The translations under genes and the position numbers were made by a program. From Reinekea forsetii (lineage in GTDB: Bacteria > Pseudomonadota > Gammaproteobacteria > Pseudomonadales > Natronospirillaceae): a DNA stretch of 64,000 nucleotides. Of the stretch, positions 60,600-64,000 are shown piece after piece; position 1 is the first letter of the stretch, and the number at the start of each line of letters is the position of its first letter. The DNA is taken from assembly GCF_002795845.1 (NCBI RefSeq), contig NZ_CP011797.1, forward strand, positions 1,139,501 through 1,203,500, in the 5' to 3' direction. Below the pieces are notes generated by a model that saw nothing but the letters and a program-made list of their open reading frames with translations, made no database searches and was not told the DNA's origin.

Positions 60600-61757
60600 A
60601 TGATCATTCAACGATTTACACTCTTATTTATGTTGGCATTTGCATGCCTAAGCCATTCAATGGTGCAGGCCGGTCTTTACTCGGGTGTTAACCTCAATGC
60701 AAATCAACTTGGACGGGGTTTTGACAGTCAGCTGTCTGCCCTGCGCAATCATTGTGTAATGGGGGAAATCGTAACTTGGAATAATACCGAGGCCGATATC
60801 AGTTATGCCGGCCTGAAGTCCCACGAGCGGTATCTTGAGGAAACCTATGGGCGAGTAAAGGGCGGTGTAAATCTTGTTCTGTTCGCTGGATCGGTTAGTG
60901 CATCATTGAGCACAAGGGTCACTGAAAATTCAAGGACCTCTGCGTCAAGCATCAAACTGCTCTACCATGCCACGGATCGGTCGATCGAAAACAGAAAGCT
61001 GTCTCCCTATGGTGCCGCAGTATTGACTCAAGATGAGATCGCAATTGATGAGCTCTGTGGGAGTGAATTCATTCACCATCTTAAGTTAGGGTTGGAAATT
61101 TCAGTTACCACCAAACTCCATTTTCGTTCTATTGAAGATTATCAAAGATGGGTGACCAAGGTTAAGGTAAGATTTTTATTTTATTCAAAGACAAAAACCA
61201 AAACCAAGGAGTGGCTCGAGCTAACGGAAAACGCCGTATACAGTATTGAAATCAATGCCAAAGGGGGGATGACTGATCGACTGCAGGCCATTTTGGATGA
61301 AAATACAATCTTCTGCGTCACGAGCAATATAGATGCCTGTATCGATACGACCTCACGGTTGTTTGAGTATCTTTTCAGCGAAATGGGCTATATCGTCGAT
61401 ATTAGGGATGCACCGAAGCAAGTGATTTCGTTTAGTACAACGCCCTATTTGATCTCCGGCCACCTCGAATTGGCGCTGCCGCCTAATGCTGAAGTTAATC
61501 AATATCGATTCCAGGATGAGCGCATTAGGACTCGATTGTACGCCAACCAACAAATGAAAGAGGCGCTCTATGCATTTGCTCAGGTTGAGGCCGACGAGGC
61601 CATACGAGTTGAGTTATTAGCAAGAGTTTCATTAATCGAAGAGAATATAGAACTGCTTGATCAGGCCGCGGCCCTGTGCCGTACCTCAACAGACTGGTTG
61701 ATTTGCGAGCGAGCAGTAGATGAGGCCTTATATGGGCAAACTAAAATTGAGTATTGA
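60600..61757 (+). CDS. secreted MACPF/CDC-like protein, divergent paralogue 3
   Basis: This 385-residue protein has a signal peptide (FTLLFMLAFACLSHSMVQA). It starts its mature part with YSGVNLNANQLGRGFDSQLS, where LGRGFD resembles the first conserved strand of MACPF-like proteins. Then come LCGSEFIHHLKLGLEISVTTKLHF at the position of GDEFV in the other two, and a C-x7-C (CVTSNIDAC) and C-x8-C (CRTSTDWLIC) at matching places. Overall similarity to the paralogues is low but these landmarks occur in the same order. A basic stretch TKTKTKEW near residue 200 may mark a membrane-inserting hairpin. The start may be ATG 60588 or 60600; the second has GAGAG before it and starts the signal peptide. 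It is transcribed separately, after a terminator. Confidence 0.5.
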   Translation: MIIQRFTLLFMLAFACLSHSMVQAGLYSGVNLNANQLGRGFDSQLSALRNHCVMGEIVTWNNTEADISYAGLKSHERYLEETYGRVKGGVNLVLFAGSVSASLSTRVTENSRTSASSIKLLYHATDRSIENRKLSPYGAAVLTQDEIAIDELCGSEFIHHLKLGLEISVTTKLHFRSIEDYQRWVTKVKVRFLFYSKTKTKTKEWLELTENAVYSIEINAKGGMTDRLQAILDENTIFCVTSNIDACIDTTSRLFEYLFSEMGYIVDIRDAPKQVISFSTTPYLISGHLELALPPNAEVNQYRFQDERIRTRLYANQQMKEALYAFAQVEADEAIRVELLARVSLIEENIELLDQAAALCRTSTDWLICERAVDEALYGQTKIEY

Positions 61758-61840
61758 TTGATTGATCTATCGTTAAACAGCCCTCTGGTATCCATGTTGA
61801 TTCCAGAGGATCCATTGTTAGTGGTTTGACGACTGTAAAA

Positions 61841-61901
61841 GCGCCGCTATTAGGTCACGCAAAATTTTTGCAGCCTATTAAGTCACCTGATAATAGCGCC
61901 G
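61841..61901. repeat. imperfect inverted repeat around the 3' end of the GlyGly-CTERM gene
   Basis: GCGCCGCTATTAGGTCAC (61841-61858) and the plus-strand GTCACCTGATAATAGCGCCG (61882-61901) are imperfect inverted copies. The right arm lies inside the last codons of the minus-strand gene, its TAA lies just inside the loop, and a GCAAAATTTTTGC mini-palindrome sits at 61859-61871. A second stem, CCTCTGG 61782-61788 with CCAGAGG 61803-61809, follows the convergent gene. They probably act as transcription ends of the two convergent genes. Confidence 0.5.
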
Positions 61902-64000
61902 ACATCCCAGCAGGGCTAGCAACCAGAGCATTCGCAGCGGATTAAACGAACCACCCTTTCTGCTAGTCGGTTTGGAAATACTAACGTCCCGGCTAAGGCT
62001 TTTGCCGCCTGGGAGTAAAGCGTTACTAATCGTCAGGCTGACCCTGAAGCTGCCGGCATCACCATAGGTGTGCTCGACGAGCAGTTCGTTGGCGGTGCTG
62101 GAGTTGTCGTCGCCAAAGTCCCAGTCAAAGGTTGAGCCTGCCGGATACTGGCTGGGGTTGCCGTCGACCCGAATGGTTTTGCCAGACAAGGTATAGTCAA
62201 ATCTGACTACCGTCGGTTCCGGAATAACAACCCACTGCTGCCAGTTACCCAGGCGGTAGCCTTCGCTGCTGAAGACGTCGAGTGCGATCTGGTAGCGGCC
62301 GGGCACACTGTACTGGTGCACCGGATTCGATTCGTTCGAACTTTGGCCATCGCCAAATTGCCATTGCCATGTTGCGATCTCGCTGTGCTCGATTGGCAGG
62401 GGCGTGAAGGCGATTTCATTGCCCTGTTGTTCCACTGCCACGCTTAGGTTGTATGGTTTTACCAAGTCCACCAGATAGTCTTCGATTTCGCCATAACTGC
62501 CAAAATACTGATAATCGGAGCATGGGTCGAGTTGTTCAAGGTCACCGCCGTTGGCGTACAACTGCAGAATACGCATGCGGGTTCGGGTTACCGCTTGGTC
62601 CAGTTTATGGGCCGGTAGGCTGATAGTGCCCGCCACGTAGCCCTGGCCATAATGCAGGCCATCCTCGGTGTAGCTGAAATCCCAGTGTGTGGCTAAACGT
62701 TCGCTCTTATCCTGAAACCAATAGCCATCACCAAACAACTTATCCTGATTGAGATCCATCCAGAGGTGATAGTGTTCTGCGTATTTGACTCCGTCGGGGT
62801 TGAGATAGCCGGCCGTCAGGACAAAGTTATGTTGCTCAGAACTGTACAAGACAATGGGGTTGCCGGGATTGACTAGGCCACCTTCTTGGCCGTTGGTGAA
62901 ACGTTGGTTATGAATGGAAAATTCCTCAATATACTCTTCGGTCACATTACTAACCGGTAGGCAGTAGTCATCTACTGGGTCTGGGAAAAGGTGTAGGGTT
63001 TGTTGCACACTTTGTTCAACCCAGGACCAACCGCTTGCATTGGATTGTCGAAACCCTATGGTCAGCGTTGCCGGGTACTCGCCAGGGCTTAAGAACGTCT
63101 TGCTGGTGGTCTGGTTTAAGCCCGTCCCGTCTGAACGTATCCTGCCTTGCTCGGCAAAGTTCCAGGTGACAGACCAGAGTCCAAAACTCTTGTTTTTGGG
63201 ATCGACGGTAGTATTGGTAAAATTCACCGTTACTGAGCCGTCTGGCCGGAACTCTTTCTGGTAGCTGAATGCAGGCTTGATCTTGGCTAAGCCAGTGGTG
63301 CCTACACTTACTTGCTGAATAACCGTTAAACCGCCGGGATAATCGGCGTTGGTTAGGGTCAGGCTGATATCATATTGCCCACTCGCGGCATAAGAATGGA
63401 CCGCCGATTCTGCGTTGGCCGTGGCGCCATCATCAAAATGCCAGAGCAGTTGTGTGCCGATGGGGTAGCGCAGCATGCTGGCCGAGACGGTAACCGTTAA
63501 AGCGCTAATGTCATCAATTACGATAGTCGCTTGGGTATGGTTGCGGACCGGCACCGTCGAATCCCAGCGGGCCACTTCTGCGTCGTCGACGTCATAGGCG
63601 GTTAGGGACACGGAGTAGTCTCCACTCCGGGCATAGGGATGGTAAGGGGATGGCTCGCTCGACTGCGTGCCATCGCCAAATTCCCAGTGCCAACGAGTTA
63701 CCCTGCTATCGTGGGTGTCATTGCGGAATTCTACGGCGTTTTCCTGAACCAGTGTTGTGATAACAAAGTTAAGCTCCGAATCGCTCCAGCGGATGCTGTA
63801 GTCCTCAATTTCGGCGGAGTTGTAGGTACCACAGGGCAATTTGTCGGAGTTGAGGCTAGACACGAGTAGACGCACTCGGTAGGTTTTGTTGAGCTCACCG
63901 ATGTATTGGATCACACCGCTCACCTTGCCGTCTGTGCTGTAATGAGACATAAGCCTTTCAGTGTACTGAAACTCGCCATCGTCGTTTATATCGAGCCACA
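61878..64000 (-). CDS. large secreted PKD/GEVED-domain protein with GlyGly-CTERM-like tail, N-terminus outside window
   Basis: The frame is open to the window edge; the ATG at 63950 is internal, because upstream codons read WLDINDDGEFQYTERL, part of a GEVED domain. About 707 residues are visible. In order they are a GEVED remnant ending AEIEDYSIRW, two PKD domains (WHWEFGDGTQSSEPSP, LLWHFDDGATANAES), a PKD-like module (SVTWNFAEQGRI), a second GEVED (DYCLPVSNVTEEYIEEF ... YGEIEDYLVDLV), and two more PKD domains (WQWQFGDGQSSNES, FDWDFGDDNSSTANE). The C-terminus has the GlyGly-CTERM shape: SRKGGSFNP, a hydrophobic helix (LRMLWLLALLGC) and RR. Rhombosortase-type sorting would process this tail. 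The catalytic part, if any, lies upstream; the domain style suggests a secreted peptidase like the two M4 enzymes. It is convergent with the third MACPF-like gene. Confidence 0.8.
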   Translation of the reverse strand, partial: WLDINDDGEFQYTERLMSHYSTDGKVSGVIQYIGELNKTYRVRLLVSSLNSDKLPCGTYNSAEIEDYSIRWSDSELNFVITTLVQENAVEFRNDTHDSRVTRWHWEFGDGTQSSEPSPYHPYARSGDYSVSLTAYDVDDAEVARWDSTVPVRNHTQATIVIDDISALTVTVSASMLRYPIGTQLLWHFDDGATANAESAVHSYAASGQYDISLTLTNADYPGGLTVIQQVSVGTTGLAKIKPAFSYQKEFRPDGSVTVNFTNTTVDPKNKSFGLWSVTWNFAEQGRIRSDGTGLNQTTSKTFLSPGEYPATLTIGFRQSNASGWSWVEQSVQQTLHLFPDPVDDYCLPVSNVTEEYIEEFSIHNQRFTNGQEGGLVNPGNPIVLYSSEQHNFVLTAGYLNPDGVKYAEHYHLWMDLNQDKLFGDGYWFQDKSERLATHWDFSYTEDGLHYGQGYVAGTISLPAHKLDQAVTRTRMRILQLYANGGDLEQLDPCSDYQYFGSYGEIEDYLVDLVKPYNLSVAVEQQGNEIAFTPLPIEHSEIATWQWQFGDGQSSNESNPVHQYSVPGRYQIALDVFSSEGYRLGNWQQWVVIPEPTVVRFDYTLSGKTIRVDGNPSQYPAGSTFDWDFGDDNSSTANELLVEHTYGDAGSFRVSLTISNALLPGGKSLSRDVSISKPTSRKGGSFNPLRMLWLLALLGCRRYYQVT

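Overview
The window (64 kb, moderate G+C, dense coding, short intergenic gaps) reads as a chromosomal segment of a gammaproteobacterium, most likely a marine Oceanospirillales-type heterotroph (Reinekea/Saccharospirillum-like; this placement is inference). Supporting signs are the order rpsF-rpsR-rplI-dnaB-alr, the yeaG-yeaH-ycgB (PrkA/YeaH/SpoVR) operon, a moa-mob-mod operon behind a molybdenum-cofactor riboswitch, DUF3581, Mqo, LemA/M48, and several secreted polysaccharide- and protein-degrading enzymes. No transposase, integrase, phage gene or CRISPR array was seen.

Layout. 1-3.7 kb: the C-terminal part of a GH26 glycosidase, a secreted protein with carbohydrate-binding-like modules, and an unknown protein. 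4-14 kb: AEC transporter, Fe-superoxide dismutase, a coiled-coil membrane protein, a DeoR regulator whose start lies in a 13-bp triple repeat, DUF3581, DUF2185, a coupled sseA/polysaccharide deacetylase pair, a GGDEF-EAL protein and a tRNA-Met/tRNA-Gln/tRNA-Gln operon. 14-21.5 kb: LemA, an M48 protease with TerB-like tail, and a 1431-residue CheB-CheR-PAS-GGDEF-EAL fusion. 21.5-28.4 kb: ribosomal proteins, replicative helicase, alanine racemase, an 8-bp VNTR, malate:quinone oxidoreductase and uracil-DNA glycosylase. 28.7-33.5 kb: the PrkA/YeaH/SpoVR stress operon with a possible sigma-54 promoter. 33.7-39.5 kb: nine tightly overlapping genes that make molybdopterin cofactor and import molybdate (moaA-mobA-moaB-moaC-moaD-moaE-modA-modB-modC). 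39.5-47.6 kb: TauE/SafE exporter, acyltransferase, rhomboid, small basic protein, MFS transporter, UshA-like lipoprotein nucleotidase, RidA, CBS pair and double cupin.

48-64 kb is the unusual part: an accessory-looking block, partly A+T-richer, devoted to secreted proteins. It holds two tandem M4 metallopeptidases whose ~1.95-kb cores are almost identical while their propeptides and C-termini differ; a secreted protein ending in a Hint (hedgehog/intein) domain that keeps the N-terminal Cys and TxxH but lacks the terminal His-Asn; three paralogous secreted proteins that share Cx7C and Cx8C motifs and look like the MACPF/CDC pore-forming fold; a small secreted GEVED-domain protein; and, on the opposite strand, a large PKD/GEVED protein with a GlyGly-CTERM-like tail. 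The proteins are linked by shared GEVED and PKD modules. A working hypothesis is a secreted attack or predation module in which metallopeptidases and self-processing proteins act with candidate pore formers. The function is not established by the sequence.

Start codons were moved inward from the longest ORF where a Shine-Dalgarno sequence, signal peptide or family alignment supported it; these choices are noted per gene.
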